Shown: positions 19,430 through 29,832 of the stretch, one piece after another
How the letters are laid out: every line of letters begins with the position of its first letter
Position numbering within the stretch: the first letter of the stretch is position 1
Assembly: GCF_024160105.1 (NCBI RefSeq)
Contig: NZ_JAMFTQ010000007.1
Coordinates: 1-64,000, forward strand
Origin: Corynebacterium stercoris
GTDB taxonomy: Bacteria; Actinomycetota; Actinomycetes; Mycobacteriales; Mycobacteriaceae
Length of the DNA: 64,000 bases
Reading direction: 5' to 3'
Translations under genes and position numbers: made by a program
The notes under the pieces: model-generated
The model's input: the letters and a program-made list of their open reading frames with translations, nothing else
Told to the model about the DNA's origin: nothing
The model's database searches: none

Positions 19430-20779
19430 GTGTCGCAACCAGTGTCTCAGCCGGCGGCAACGAAGCGCCGCGGCATGGGCAGCACCCACATTGAGGCGGA
19501 ACGCCCCGCCGACCGCAAATCGCTCGGCGCCAGCCTGATCGGCCAGCTGCTGGAGTGGTTCGAATGGAGCTCGTACGCCGTCTTCGCGCCGTTCATCGCC
19601 GCAGCATTCTTTGACAAGTCCGACCCGACGTCGGCACTGCTCGCCACCTTCGGCGTCTTCGCCATCGGCTTCCTCGTGCGCCCGCTGGGCGGCATCGTCT
19701 TCGGCCGCATCGCGGACCGGGTTGGCCGCAAGAACGTCCTGATGATCACGATCATCATCATGGCGCTGTCCGCAGTGGTGATCGGCATCATGCCCACTTA
19801 TGAGCAGATCGGCATCTGGGCATCCGTTGTCCTGCTGTTGGTGCGAATCATCCAAGGTTTCGCACACGGCGGTGAATCCGCGACCGCGAACTCCTACATC
19901 CCGGAGATTGCTCCGCCGGCGCACCGCGGTAAGTGGGGCTCGATGGTCTACATGTCCATCTTCGGCGGCTCCGTGATCGCCTACACCCTCGGTGGCATCA
20001 TTTCGCTGCTGCTGACCGACGAGCAGATCGGCGCCTGGGGATGGCGTATCCCCTTCTGGCTGGGTGCCGTGGCAGCGCTTATCGCCCTCTACCTGCGCCG
20101 CCACATGAAGGAATCTGAGCACTTCGAAGAGCTCCAGGGAGGTGGCAACTCGGACTACAACCACCTCTCCGAAGAGCGACCGACGACCCCGAAGCACTCG
20201 AACTGGCTGAACATCCTCTTGATCATCGGCTTGGTCTCCGGCGTGACCTCGTCCCACTACACCTGGACGTCCTACGCTTCCACCTACGCCATCACCCAGC
20301 AGGGCATGTCCACCCAGGGTGCCTACTGGGCCTCCGTGTTCGCGCAAACCTGCGGCCTGATCGCCCTGCCGCTGTGGGGTGCTCTCTCCGACCGCATCGG
20401 CCGCAAGCCGGTGATGTACATCTTTGCCATTTCCGTTGGATTACTGCAGATCCCGCTCATGGGCTTCATCGACTCCCGGCCGTGGACCATGCTTGTCTCT
20501 GCGACACTCGCAGTTGTGGCGGTGGCTGCCGGTGGCGCGCTGCTCGCCCCGGTGATGGCTGAGGTCTTCCCGACCTCCCAGCGCACCAGCTCGATCGGGT
20601 TTGCGTATTCCCTGTCGGTGGCTGTGTTCGGCGGCACCGCCCCGTACATCTTCCAGTGGTTCACAACCCACAACCTGTCCCACATCTCCGGCATCTACGT
20701 GGTCGTACTTTGCGTCCTCACCCTCATCAGCACCATGCTGCTGCCGGAGACGAAGGGCATCGACCTCCGCGACGCATAG
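19430..20779 (+). CDS. MFS transporter, metabolite:H+ symporter (MHS) family, dicarboxylate/2-oxoglutarate-permease-like
   Basis: A 449-residue, 12-helix carrier. The MHS signature is seen as GQLLEWFEWSSYAVFAPF in helix 1, GRIADRVGRKNVLM in the helix 2-3 loop, a second copy (GALSDRIGRKPVMY) in the helix 8-9 loop, and GFAHGGESATANSYIPE. Members carry 2-oxoglutarate, citrate, shikimate or betaine-like solutes with protons; this one is inferred to carry a carboxylate because it is divergent from a carboxylase operon. GTG at 19430 follows GGAGG by 5 bases; upstream in-frame codons lack a site. It is followed by a clear terminator. Confidence 0.83.
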   Translation: MSQPVSQPAATKRRGMGSTHIEAERPADRKSLGASLIGQLLEWFEWSSYAVFAPFIAAAFFDKSDPTSALLATFGVFAIGFLVRPLGGIVFGRIADRVGRKNVLMITIIIMALSAVVIGIMPTYEQIGIWASVVLLLVRIIQGFAHGGESATANSYIPEIAPPAHRGKWGSMVYMSIFGGSVIAYTLGGIISLLLTDEQIGAWGWRIPFWLGAVAALIALYLRRHMKESEHFEELQGGGNSDYNHLSEERPTTPKHSNWLNILLIIGLVSGVTSSHYTWTSYASTYAITQQGMSTQGAYWASVFAQTCGLIALPLWGALSDRIGRKPVMYIFAISVGLLQIPLMGFIDSRPWTMLVSATLAVVAVAAGGALLAPVMAEVFPTSQRTSSIGFAYSLSVAVFGGTAPYIFQWFTTHNLSHISGIYVVVLCVLTLISTMLLPETKGIDLRDA

Positions 20780-20803
20780 TCTCGCAAACCGCCCCAACAC
20801 CGC

Positions 20804-20832
20804 AGGCTCCCGCACGTTGTGGGAGCCTTTTT
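20804..20832 (+). terminator. Intrinsic terminator of the MHS transporter gene
   Basis: Stem AGGCTCCC (20804-20811) / GGGAGCCT (20821-20828), 9-base loop, then a run of T. It lies 25 bases after the transporter stop codon. Confidence 0.85.
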
Positions 20833-20886
20833 CTATGCGCGTACAACGCCTCGCCCAATCTGAGCGGACGCGTTTGCGGGTCTGAT

Positions 20887-21993
20887 TTAGTTTTCGCTCT
20901 CCTGCTGCTGCGCCATGCGCCAGCGGATGCCGGCTTCGAGGAAGCCGTCGATGTCGCCGTCGAGCACCTTCTGCGGGTCACCCACCTCGTACTCGGTGCG
21001 CAGGTCCTTGACCATCTGGTAGGGGTGCAGCACATAAGAACGCATCTGGTTGCCCCAGCTGGCGTTGCCGCCGGCGCCGAGCGCATCCATCTCCGCCTTC
21101 TCCTCCTGGCGCTTTTTCTCCAGCAGGCGCGACTGCAGCACGTTCAGCGCCGAGGCCTTGTTTTGAATCTGGGACTTTTCGTTCTGGCAGGTCACCACGA
21201 TGCCCGTCGGCAAGTGGGTGATGCGCACCGCGGAGTCCGTCGTGTTCACGGACTGGCCGCCGGGGCCGGAGGAACGGTAGACATCCACGCGGATGTCGCT
21301 GTCCGGGATGTCGATGTGGTCGGTCTGCTCCACCACCGGCAGCACCTCCACCTCAGCGAAGGATGTCTGGCGGCGGCCCTGGTTGTCGAAGGGCGAGATG
21401 CGCACGAGGCGGTGCGCGCCCTGCTCCACCGAGAGCTGGCCGTACATGTACTCTCCGTGCACCACGAATGTCGCGGACTTGATGCCAGCTTCCTCGGCAT
21501 AGGAGATGTCGTACACATCCACCTTGAAATCGTTCTTCTCCGCCCAGCGGACGTACATGCGCATGAGCATCTCCGCCCAGTCGGCCGCATCGACGCCGCC
21601 GGCGCCAGAGCGGATGTTCACCACCGCCTCGCGCTGGTCGTACTCGCCGGAGAGCATCGTCTGCACCTCAAGCGACTCGATCTGGGAGGCGATGTCGCGC
21701 AGCTCCTCGTCGGCCATGGCGGGGTCGCCGGCTTCCTCGGCGAGCTCGTACATCACCGGCAGATCGTCGAGGCGCTCGCGTAACGACGTCACTTTTTTCA
21801 AGCGTGCTTGCACATTGGATAGCTCCGAGGTGACCTGCTGCGCGTGAGCCGGGTCGTCCCACAAGCTGGGGTCCCCGGCCTGATCTTCGAGCTCCCGCAC
21901 CCGGGTCGCCATCGCATCCAGATCCAGCACCTGCTCAATGGTGGTGAGGGTGGTGTCGAGGTCCTTGATGCGCGCCTGGGTGTCCGATTGCAT
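20887..21993 (-). CDS. prfB: Peptide chain release factor 2 (RF2)
   Basis: A 368-residue release factor from the ATG at 21993 (MQSDTQAR). The codon-recognition motif SPF is in RISPFDNQG and the catalytic GGQ is in [12 protein letters not shown]. It terminates translation at UGA/UAA. No in-frame UGA or frameshift site is present near codon 26, so the autoregulatory frameshift of E. coli prfB is absent. In C. glutamicum prfB lies directly before ftsE; here about 11.8 kb separate them. Confidence 0.97.
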   Translation of the reverse strand: MQSDTQARIKDLDTTLTTIEQVLDLDAMATRVRELEDQAGDPSLWDDPAHAQQVTSELSNVQARLKKVTSLRERLDDLPVMYELAEEAGDPAMADEELRDIASQIESLEVQTMLSGEYDQREAVVNIRSGAGGVDAADWAEMLMRMYVRWAEKNDFKVDVYDISYAEEAGIKSATFVVHGEYMYGQLSVEQGAHRLVRISPFDNQGRRQTSFAEVEVLPVVEQTDHIDIPDSDIRVDVYRSSGPGGQSVNTTDSAVRITHLPTGIVVTCQNEKSQIQNKASALNVLQSRLLEKKRQEEKAEMDALGAGGNASWGNQMRSYVLHPYQMVKDLRTEYEVGDPQKVLDGDIDGFLEAGIRWRMAQQQESEN

Positions 21994-22029
21994 AACCGTT
22001 AACCTTAGTAGAGCTACACTTGGTAGTAC

Positions 22030-22124
22030 CCAAACACGGGCGCCCGCGGCAGCGGGCTGAGATCGCGCTGGGGCCGCGCGAGCACCGTCCGAACCTGTCT
22101 GGTTAGCACCAGCGAAGGAAGTGA
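22030..22124 (+). promoter_or_regulatory. TPP riboswitch (THI element) upstream of thiC
   Basis: Contains the conserved blocks of the thiamine pyrophosphate aptamer in order: ACACGGG, GGGCTGAGATC, CCGAACCTG, and the closing AGCGAAGGAAGTG. The 3' strand of the closing stem runs to 22124 and abuts the Shine-Dalgarno AAGGAG (22124-22129) just before the thiC ATG, so ligand binding likely blocks translation initiation. A TACACT -10-like box is at 22015-22020. Confidence 0.95.
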
Positions 22125-23921
<1,797 letters not shown>

Positions 23922-23930
23922 TCAGGTACT

Positions 23931-24746
23931 GTGACTTCCACAGCACCCACCACAGCCGAGTTCATCGCCAACCACCGCTCCTCCACCGACGCCGAGCTGG
24001 CGGCGGCGCTCGTGCGCCACGCCGGCCAGCTCGCGTTGCGCGTGCGCGCGGAGGGCTTGAGCACGGACCAGAAGACCTCCGTCTCCGATGTGGTGACGGA
24101 GGCCGACCACGCCGCCGAGGCTTTCGTCGCAGAAGCACTCGGGGCCTTGCGTGCCGACGACGGGGTGCTCGGCGAGGAAGGCGCATCCCGCGCCTCGACA
24201 ACCGGCCGCACCTGGGTGATTGACCCGGTGGACGGCACGTACAACTTCTCGCAGGGCTCCGACTACTTCTGCTCCGCGATCGCACTTGCTGAGGGCGACC
24301 CGGCGGAGGGCAACGCGCTCATCGGCGCGGTGCACCGCCCCGCCACCGACACCACCTGGCTTGCCGCGGAGGGGAAAGCGACCCGGGACGGTGTGGAGCT
24401 TAAGGGTTTGGAAGAGGCGTCGTTAGGCGATAAAGCCCTGGTAACGTACCTGCACCCCACCTTCATGGGGGACGAGGACATCCTCGGCGCGTGGCGCAAT
24501 GCCGTGCGCGATGCGGCGACAATCCGCATGTGGGGCGCGGGCTCGGTGGATCTCGCGGGCGTGGCCAGCGGGCTGATGGGCGGCTGGCTGCAGCACACCG
24601 TTGCCGATTGGGACTGGCTGCCGGGCAAGGCCCTCGTGGAGGCCGTGGGCGGCCGCGCGATCAAAGTGGACGCGGGCGGCGTCACGTGGTGCGTGGCCGG
24701 CAACGCGCGGCTTGTGGGTGAGGTCGAGGCGAAGCTGCTGGGTTAA
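23931..24746 (+). CDS. Inositol monophosphatase family protein
   Basis: A 271-residue Mg2+-dependent phosphatase of the IMPase superfamily. Metal-binding motifs are GEEGA (about residue 80) and DPVDGT (about 99-104), and the C-terminal WDxxP/G motif is [18 protein letters not shown] start at 23931, 9 bases after thiC. It lies directly before hisN, a paralogue, as in C. glutamicum. The substrate may be myo-inositol-1-phosphate, needed for phosphatidylinositol and mycothiol in this lineage, but other sugar phosphates are possible. Confidence 0.88.
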   Translation: MTSTAPTTAEFIANHRSSTDAELAAALVRHAGQLALRVRAEGLSTDQKTSVSDVVTEADHAAEAFVAEALGALRADDGVLGEEGASRASTTGRTWVIDPVDGTYNFSQGSDYFCSAIALAEGDPAEGNALIGAVHRPATDTTWLAAEGKATRDGVELKGLEEASLGDKALVTYLHPTFMGDEDILGAWRNAVRDAATIRMWGAGSVDLAGVASGLMGGWLQHTVADWDWLPGKALVEAVGGRAIKVDAGGVTWCVAGNARLVGEVEAKLLG

Positions 24747-24757
24747 GCTTTGGGGCC

Positions 24758-25546
24758 ATGACGAGCCCGAATTACTCCGACGACCTCGCGCTTGCGCTGG
24801 AGCTCGCGGACCTGGCAGATTCCATCACCCTCGAGCGTTTCGAGGCAGCTGACCTCAGCGTGGAGGCGAAGCCGGACATGACGCCGGTATCCGACGCGGA
24901 TTTGGCCGTGGAGGAGGCGCTGCGCGCGAAGCTGGCGGAGGCCCGCCCGGCGGATGCGGTGCTGGGCGAGGAATTCGGCGGCGAGGCGGTCTTCGAGGGC
25001 CGCCAGTGGGTCATCGACCCGATCGACGGCACCAAGAATTTCGTGCGCGGCGTGCCAGTGTGGGCGACGCTGATCGCGCTGCTGGTGGACGGCGAGCCCG
25101 TCGTCGGCGTGGTTGCCGCTCCAGCGCTTGCGCGCCGCTGGTACGCGTCGGCGGGCGCGGGCGCGTGGCGCACCTTCGCCGGCGGCGGCCTGAAGCGGCT
25201 CGCGGTCTCCGGGGTCGCGGCGCTTGACGACGCTTCCTTGTCCATGTCCTCGCTCGAGGGCTGGCGGGCGCGCGAGCTGCGCGACAACTTCATCGGCCTG
25301 ACAGAAAAGACCTGGCGCCTGCGCGGCTACGGCGACTTCTTCAGCTACTGCCTGGTGGCGGAGGGCGCGGTGGACATTGCAGCGGAACCAGAGGTGTCGT
25401 TGTGGGACCTCGCTCCCCTCGCGATCCTGGTGGCTGAGGCGGGCGGCCGGTTCACCTCGCTCGCGGGCGAGGACGGTCCGCACGGCGGCGACGCGATTGC
25501 CACCAACGGCCTGCTGCACGACGCAGCGCTGGCCCAGCTCACCTAG
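24758..25546 (+). CDS. hisN: Histidinol-phosphatase HisN (IMPase type)
   Basis: 262 residues, closely resembling the C. glutamicum HisN that removes phosphate from L-histidinol phosphate in histidine synthesis. Recognisable are [17 protein letters not shown] at the start, [30 protein letters not shown], and the C-terminal [17 protein letters not shown] and [15 protein letters not shown]. It follows the IMPase homologue by 11 bases. Its stop lies 4 bases before the stop of a convergent protease gene. Confidence 0.93.
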   Translation: MTSPNYSDDLALALELADLADSITLERFEAADLSVEAKPDMTPVSDADLAVEEALRAKLAEARPADAVLGEEFGGEAVFEGRQWVIDPIDGTKNFVRGVPVWATLIALLVDGEPVVGVVAAPALARRWYASAGAGAWRTFAGGGLKRLAVSGVAALDDASLSMSSLEGWRARELRDNFIGLTEKTWRLRGYGDFFSYCLVAEGAVDIAAEPEVSLWDLAPLAILVAEAGGRFTSLAGEDGPHGGDAIATNGLLHDAALAQLT

Positions 25547-25550
25547 CCGC

Positions 25551-26390
25551 TTACGGGAGGCGGAAGCCGCCTTCGATGCGGGGGAAGACGGCGTCGGCAC
25601 GCGCGGCACCCGTCGGGGCGTGGATCGGGCCCTGCAGCGGGGAGTGGCAGGCCAGCGCGAACGGCGGCGGGAGCATGCCGCCGTTGACGAAGCCGACCAG
25701 CCTGTCGCCGACGAAGAGCGGCCCGCCGGAGTCGCCCTGCATGGCGCAGACCTGGTTGATGTTCATGACGTCCCAGTCGTACCAGGTCAAGCCGCACGTG
25801 GTGCCCGAGGCGACGCCCTTCTTGCACACGGGCTGGCCGGGTCTGATCGGCGCGGAACCGAGGTGGTTGATGGTCACGCCGTCGTAGGAACGGGTGACCT
25901 CGGTGTTCGGGGCGAGGCGGATGAGCGCGTAATCCAGGTTGTGGTCGACGGCGACCACGGTGCCGGTGTGCCCGAGGCCCTCAGCGTCGGCGGACGTGAC
26001 CGGGTCGCCGACGTTGGCGCAGTGGCCGGCGGTGACGGCGACCTTGTTGCCGGCGTCGTCGAAACCCGCGACGGCGACGGTGCAGAACAGCGCGTTGTCG
26101 CCTTCGCCGACGTAGATTGGGGTGCCTGGACCGTAGAGGGCGTTGCCGCGCGCCTCGGCCTGGCGGGCCTCCTCCGGGATGCGGGGGGCATCGTGCAGCG
26201 AACCGGGCACACGGTGCAGGACGCGGTCCACGAAGGGCTTGCCCGCCAGGGTCTTGGAAATGATGTCGTGGCGCCACACGTAGTTGCCCGGAACCTCGCC
26301 GGCCATGGCGTGTGCCGCGGGAGCTCCCGCGAAAGCACTGCTCAACGTGATTGCGGCGGCCGCAGCGGCGGCCAGACGACGACGGAACAT
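25551..26390 (-). CDS. Secreted trypsin-like serine protease (S1 family)
   Basis: 279 residues with an Arg-rich Sec signal peptide (cleavage likely after AHA, about residue 28). The catalytic triad is visible: His in TAGHCAN, Asp in LDYALIRL and Ser in GDSGGPLF. Cys residues fit two disulfides (CTVA/GHC and CKKG/CGLTW). It is an exported chymotrypsin-fold protease or a protease-like binding protein of unknown target. Its promoter should lie in 26391-26492, shared with the divergent acetyltransferase gene. Confidence 0.88.
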   Translation of the reverse strand: MFRRRLAAAAAAAITLSSAFAGAPAAHAMAGEVPGNYVWRHDIISKTLAGKPFVDRVLHRVPGSLHDAPRIPEEARQAEARGNALYGPGTPIYVGEGDNALFCTVAVAGFDDAGNKVAVTAGHCANVGDPVTSADAEGLGHTGTVVAVDHNLDYALIRLAPNTEVTRSYDGVTINHLGSAPIRPGQPVCKKGVASGTTCGLTWYDWDVMNINQVCAMQGDSGGPLFVGDRLVGFVNGGMLPPPFALACHSPLQGPIHAPTGAARADAVFPRIEGGFRLP

Positions 26391-26492
26391 CCCAATCCCT
26401 TCAAACCTCAGTAGTTCACTGGAGTTACACCAGTAACATCCGTCTACCTTGCCACGTTTCGAGGCCCGCCGCCAGACGCTTAGGATGTCGGC

Positions 26493-26933
26493 GTGGCAAC
26501 CATTGATTTCCGCACCTTAGACACCCTCAGCGGCCGCGAGGCGTACCAGCTTTTCAGGCTCCGAGTGGACGTGTTCGTAGCTGAGCAGTCTTGCCCATTC
26601 GCTGAGCTCGACGACGTTGACGCAGCCGAAGACACGTTTCACGTGCTGGCGTGGGACGAGGAGGGGCGTCTCGCCGGCTGCGCGCGGGTGTTCCCCGACG
26701 AGGAAGGGTCCCGCTTCGGGCGCTTTGTCGTCGCCCCGTCCGCGCGCGGAAGCGGGCTCGGCCCGGAGATTGTGCGGGCGTGCATCGAATACACCCGGCG
26801 GTGGCCTGGTGACCTCGTGCTTGACGCGCAGGCCGGCCTCGTCGGCTACTACTCGCAGTTCGGATTCGCCGCGGAGGGCGAAGAATTCCTCGACACGGGG
26901 ATTCCGCATCGGCGGATGAGGTTGCGTCGTTAA
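26493..26933 (+). CDS. GNAT family N-acetyltransferase (ElaA-like)
   Basis: A 146-residue acetyltransferase. The ElaA-type N-terminus (YQLFRLRVDVFVAEQSCPFAELD) is followed by the acetyl-CoA-binding region RFVVAPSARGSGLG (about residue 77-90) and a C-terminal GYYSQFGF motif. Substrate unknown. GTG start. It is monocistronic, divergent from the secreted protease and convergent with a small membrane protein gene. Confidence 0.87.
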   Translation: MATIDFRTLDTLSGREAYQLFRLRVDVFVAEQSCPFAELDDVDAAEDTFHVLAWDEEGRLAGCARVFPDEEGSRFGRFVVAPSARGSGLGPEIVRACIEYTRRWPGDLVLDAQAGLVGYYSQFGFAAEGEEFLDTGIPHRRMRLRR

Positions 26934-26943
26934 GCACGAGCCC

Positions 26944-27108
26944 CTAGCGGGGGCGGAAGAGCGCGCCTGCGGCGGAGGAGGTTACTGCGGAGCCAACCAG
27001 CACCAACACGGTGTAGAGAATGCCGGAAACACCCAGCATCTGCAGCAGCCAACCGAAAAACAGGGCGCCCACAACGGCGCCGCCAATAGCTACGAGCCAA
27101 CGTTCCAT
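26944..27108 (-). CDS. Small membrane protein of unknown function (54 aa)
   Basis: A short reading frame, ATG at 27108 and stop at 26944-26946, encoding MERWLVAIGGAVVGALFFGW... with two hydrophobic segments (about residues 4-20 and 26-46) joined by a short loop, and an Arg-Pro-Arg end. The small two-helix, glycine-rich layout recalls YeaQ/GlsB-like membrane peptides but it is shorter. It is divergent from the metal riboswitch. Moderately confident that it is a gene because of its codon use and position. Confidence 0.55.
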   Translation of the reverse strand: MERWLVAIGGAVVGALFFGWLLQMLGVSGILYTVLVLVGSAVTSSAAGALFRPR

Positions 27109-27130
27109 GGGCCCCAACGTAGCAGGGTGC

Positions 27131-27136
27131 TATACT
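27131..27136 (+). promoter_or_regulatory. Likely -10 box (TATACT) of the metal-exporter transcript
   Basis: TATACT lies 15 bases before the conserved 5' block of the riboswitch, the right distance for a transcript that begins at the aptamer. No clear -35 is seen. Confidence 0.5.
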
Positions 27137-27140
27137 CCGG

Positions 27141-27286
27141 CCCTGTTGAAGGGGAGTAGCTCCCGAATCGGCGTGCTCGACATACTGGCCCTGCCACGGG
27201 GCCCGGGGCGCCGGCTCACCAGCGCGGTACACGGTGAGCGAGCGAGACCTTCGGTCCGAGTAACAACCGGTTCCGAAAGGGGTCTC
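27141..27286 (+). promoter_or_regulatory. yybP-ykoY manganese riboswitch
   Basis: The invariant blocks of this aptamer are present in order: GGGGAGTAGC (27151-27160), GACATACTGG (27180s) and GAGCGAGACCTTC (about 27240-27252). GAAGG (27148-27152) can pair with CCTTC (27248-27252) to close the aptamer. Alternatively GAGACCTTCGG (27244-27254) can pair with CCGAA and GGTCTC (27273-27286), hiding the Shine-Dalgarno AAAGGGG (27276-27282) of the next gene. Metal binding would therefore be expected to free the ribosome site and switch expression on. Confidence 0.9.
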
Positions 27287-27291
27287 ACGCC

Positions 27292-28209
27292 GTGGAATCA
27301 CCATCGCGCGCCGAAGAACAGCGCCTGCTCGAACGCTTCATGTGGCTCTCCATCGCGACTGCCGTGGTCACCATCCTCTTGAAGATCACCGCGGCGTGGG
27401 TGACCGGCTCCGTCGGCTTCTTTTCCGACGCGCTGGAATCCGTGATCAACCTCGTCGCCGCGTGCGTCGGCCTGTGGGCGCTGAAACTCTCCGCCAAACC
27501 CGCCGACGACAACCACAACTTCGGCCACGCCAAGGCGGAGTACTTCTCCGCGCAGGTGGAAGGTTCGCTGATCCTCGTGGCCGCGGCGGCGATTATCTAC
27601 ACCGCCGTCTCCCGCATCATCGACCCGCAGCCGCTGGAGCAGCTCGGTGTGGGCATGATCTTCTCCGTGGTGGCCACCGTGCTCAACCTCGTTGTGGGCA
27701 TGCTGCTGGTGCGCGCGGGCCGCACCCACCGCTCCAGCACGCTCGAGGCTGACGGCAAGCATTTGCTTACCGACGTCTGGACCACCGTCGGCGTCATCGT
27801 CGGCATGGCACTGGTGTGGCTCACCGGGTGGGAGATCCTTGACCCTGTCGTGGCGCTGCTCGTGGGCGCGAACATTCTGTTCACCGGCTGGCGGCTGCTG
27901 CGCGGCGCGATGGCGGGGCTGCTCTCTGAGGCGCTGCCGCTCAATGAGATCGCGATTGTTCAGCAGTTCCTCGACGAGTTCGCCGGGCAGCACGGGGTGA
28001 CGTTCACGTCCCTGCGCACCACCAGCTTCGGCCGCGACCGCCTCATCAACGTGGTGATGCAGGTGCCGGGTGACTGGACCGTGAGCCACTCGCACGATTT
28101 CGCCGACGATGTGGAAGCGGGCCTTGCAGCCGCCCTCGGCGGCGCGGAAACCATCGTGCACATCGAGCCGCTGGGCGTGGAAACCACAACCGGCCCGATG
28201 TGGGTGTAA
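27292..28209 (+). CDS. Cation diffusion facilitator (CDF) transporter, probably Mn2+ exporter
   Basis: A 305-residue CDF exporter with six hydrophobic segments and a cytoplasmic C-terminal domain. Metal-site regions are FFSDALESVINL in helix 2 with the following DDNHNFGHAKAEYFSAQ, and ADGKHLLTDVWTT in helix 5 (HxxxD site). GTG start at 27292. The manganese-type riboswitch immediately upstream points to Mn2+ as the substrate; the protein sequence alone would leave Zn2+, Fe2+ or Co2+ open. Confidence 0.88.
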   Translation: MESPSRAEEQRLLERFMWLSIATAVVTILLKITAAWVTGSVGFFSDALESVINLVAACVGLWALKLSAKPADDNHNFGHAKAEYFSAQVEGSLILVAAAAIIYTAVSRIIDPQPLEQLGVGMIFSVVATVLNLVVGMLLVRAGRTHRSSTLEADGKHLLTDVWTTVGVIVGMALVWLTGWEILDPVVALLVGANILFTGWRLLRGAMAGLLSEALPLNEIAIVQQFLDEFAGQHGVTFTSLRTTSFGRDRLINVVMQVPGDWTVSHSHDFADDVEAGLAAALGGAETIVHIEPLGVETTTGPMWV

Positions 28210-28246
28210 ATGCCGATTGGCTGAGGGCGGAGTAGCCTCTGTTGGC

Positions 28247-29536
28247 GTGAATCGCCAGACGCAATCCCAGCCTCGCCTGATTGTCCCCGACCTCGCCCGC
28301 GGCCTCGCGCTCGCGGGCATCGCCATGGCCAACGCGGTCCAGGCGTGGTTGCTCAACGGCTACGACGAGGCTGGCGGGCCGGGCTCCACCCTGGGTGGTG
28401 TCCGCGAGGGCAACGTCGCCGACCAGTTCGCCGCCGTGTTCTCGGCGATGTTCGTGCACGTGCGCGGCTTGCCGATGTTCTCCACCCTCCTCGGCTTCGG
28501 TATCGGGCTCATCGCGGCCAGCCTGTACCGCAAGGGCTACCCGGCGAAGGATGCGCGCCGCGTGCTGCTGCGCCGCTACGGCATCCTCGCCCTCTTCGGC
28601 CTCGCGCACATGTTCTTGCTCTTCATGGGCGACATCATGGCCGTCTACGGCGTGACCGGCATGGTGGTGGCGCTGCTCTTCACTTGCTCAACGAAGACGC
28701 TGCGCATCATCGCGTACCTTTCCCTGATCGCGAGCGCGCTCTTCGGCGTCATCGGTGCGGTTGGCCTGTACTTCTTCGAAGCCGCGGCGCTGCCGGTAGA
28801 AATGATGACCCTCACCACCGACATCACCAGCGTCGGCGACTACTTCCGCACCAACGCCACAGACGGCCTATTCATGCTGGCGAGCGTCCCGTTCGCCGTG
28901 CTGCAACTCGGCGGCCTGGTGCTCATCGGCTACGTCTGGGCGCGCGAAGGCTACTTGGTTAACGTCGACCAGCACCGCCGCATCCTGTGGACCTGGGTTG
29001 GCGTCGGCACCGCGATCGTATTGCTCATCGGCCTGCCGTGGGGGCTGAGCGGCATCGGTGTGCTCGACCCGCAGCTGGAGCTGTCCCTCTCCCTGCTCAA
29101 CTCGAGCTTGGGCACGTTCACCGGCCCCGCCATTCTCGCTGGCCTTGCGCTTGTCACCAACAACATCCAAAAGGGTATGAACGAGCAGGTTGCCGAGACC
29201 GGCCGCTCCACCGCTCCGGCCTGGGCCTACCCGTTCGTGGCGCTGGGCAAGCGCTCCATGTCCGGCTACCTCGCGCAGTCGTTCCTGTTCATCCTCCTGG
29301 TCATGCCGTTCACGTTGGGGTGGGGGCTTCAAGCGTCGGTAAGCGGGAAGCTCCTGGTCGGCCTCGCGGTGTGGGTGATCACGCTCGCCCTGGCCGTGGT
29401 GCTGGAAGGCACGGGCACGCCGGGGCCGTTCGAGCAGGTGCACCGCCGCCTTTCCTACGGCCCGACGAAGCGACTCGAGCCCTACTCCCCCGCCGCGCTG
29501 CCGGTGGCGCCGGAGCTGGAGCAGCAGTCGCAGTAG
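28247..29536 (+). CDS. DUF418 family membrane protein
   Basis: A 429-residue integral membrane protein with roughly ten hydrophobic segments. Family marks include the N-terminal RLIVPDLARGLALAGIAMAN, the LFMGDIMAVYGVTGMV segment and a C-terminal GKRSMSGYLAQSF stretch. These proteins are acyltransferase-3-like in topology; no biochemical role is established. The GTG at 28247, 37 bases after the CDF gene, is chosen because earlier codons in frame would overlap that gene by 100 bases. It may be cotranscribed with the exporter. Confidence 0.85.
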   Translation: MNRQTQSQPRLIVPDLARGLALAGIAMANAVQAWLLNGYDEAGGPGSTLGGVREGNVADQFAAVFSAMFVHVRGLPMFSTLLGFGIGLIAASLYRKGYPAKDARRVLLRRYGILALFGLAHMFLLFMGDIMAVYGVTGMVVALLFTCSTKTLRIIAYLSLIASALFGVIGAVGLYFFEAAALPVEMMTLTTDITSVGDYFRTNATDGLFMLASVPFAVLQLGGLVLIGYVWAREGYLVNVDQHRRILWTWVGVGTAIVLLIGLPWGLSGIGVLDPQLELSLSLLNSSLGTFTGPAILAGLALVTNNIQKGMNEQVAETGRSTAPAWAYPFVALGKRSMSGYLAQSFLFILLVMPFTLGWGLQASVSGKLLVGLAVWVITLALAVVLEGTGTPGPFEQVHRRLSYGPTKRLEPYSPAALPVAPELEQQSQ

Positions 29537-29547
29537 TATCGGCGGGC

Positions 29548-29832
29548 ATGGCTGAGGACAAGCACCCCGAGAACACCCCCGGCGGCCCGAGCGTCAAGGA
29601 CGGCGAGCTGTACGAGAAGCTGCGCGAGGAGGGCAACTCCAAGTCCAAGGCGGCGGCGATCGCCAACGCCGCGGCGCGCGACGGACGCTCCGAGGTAGGC
29701 AAGCGCGGCGGCGAGTCCGCCTCCTACGAGGACTGGACGAAGGACGAGCTCTATGAGCGCGCTCAGGAGCTGGAGATTGAGGGCCGCTCCACCATGACCA
29801 AGGACGAGCTGATCGAGGCGCTGCGTGACTAA
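29548..29832 (+). CDS. Small Rho_N/SAP-like domain protein (94 aa)
   Basis: ATG at 29548, 11 bases after the DUF418 gene. Two parts are visible: an N-terminal plant-seed/KGG-like segment (DGELYEKLREEGNSKSKAAAIANAAA) and a C-terminal Rho termination factor N-terminal-like motif (YEDWTKDELYERAQELEIEGRSTMTKDELIEALR, shown as two short helices), often nucleic-acid binding. Highly charged and soluble. Its end overlaps thiE by 8 bases, so translation of thiE may be coupled to it. Precise function unknown. Confidence 0.8.
   Translation: MAEDKHPENTPGGPSVKDGELYEKLREEGNSKSKAAAIANAAARDGRSEVGKRGGESASYEDWTKDELYERAQELEIEGRSTMTKDELIEALRD

Noticed and set aside
21900..21993. Programmed frameshift in prfB
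   Set aside because: The frame is open from the ATG at 21993 and there is no in-frame TGA with a slippery CTT near codon 25.
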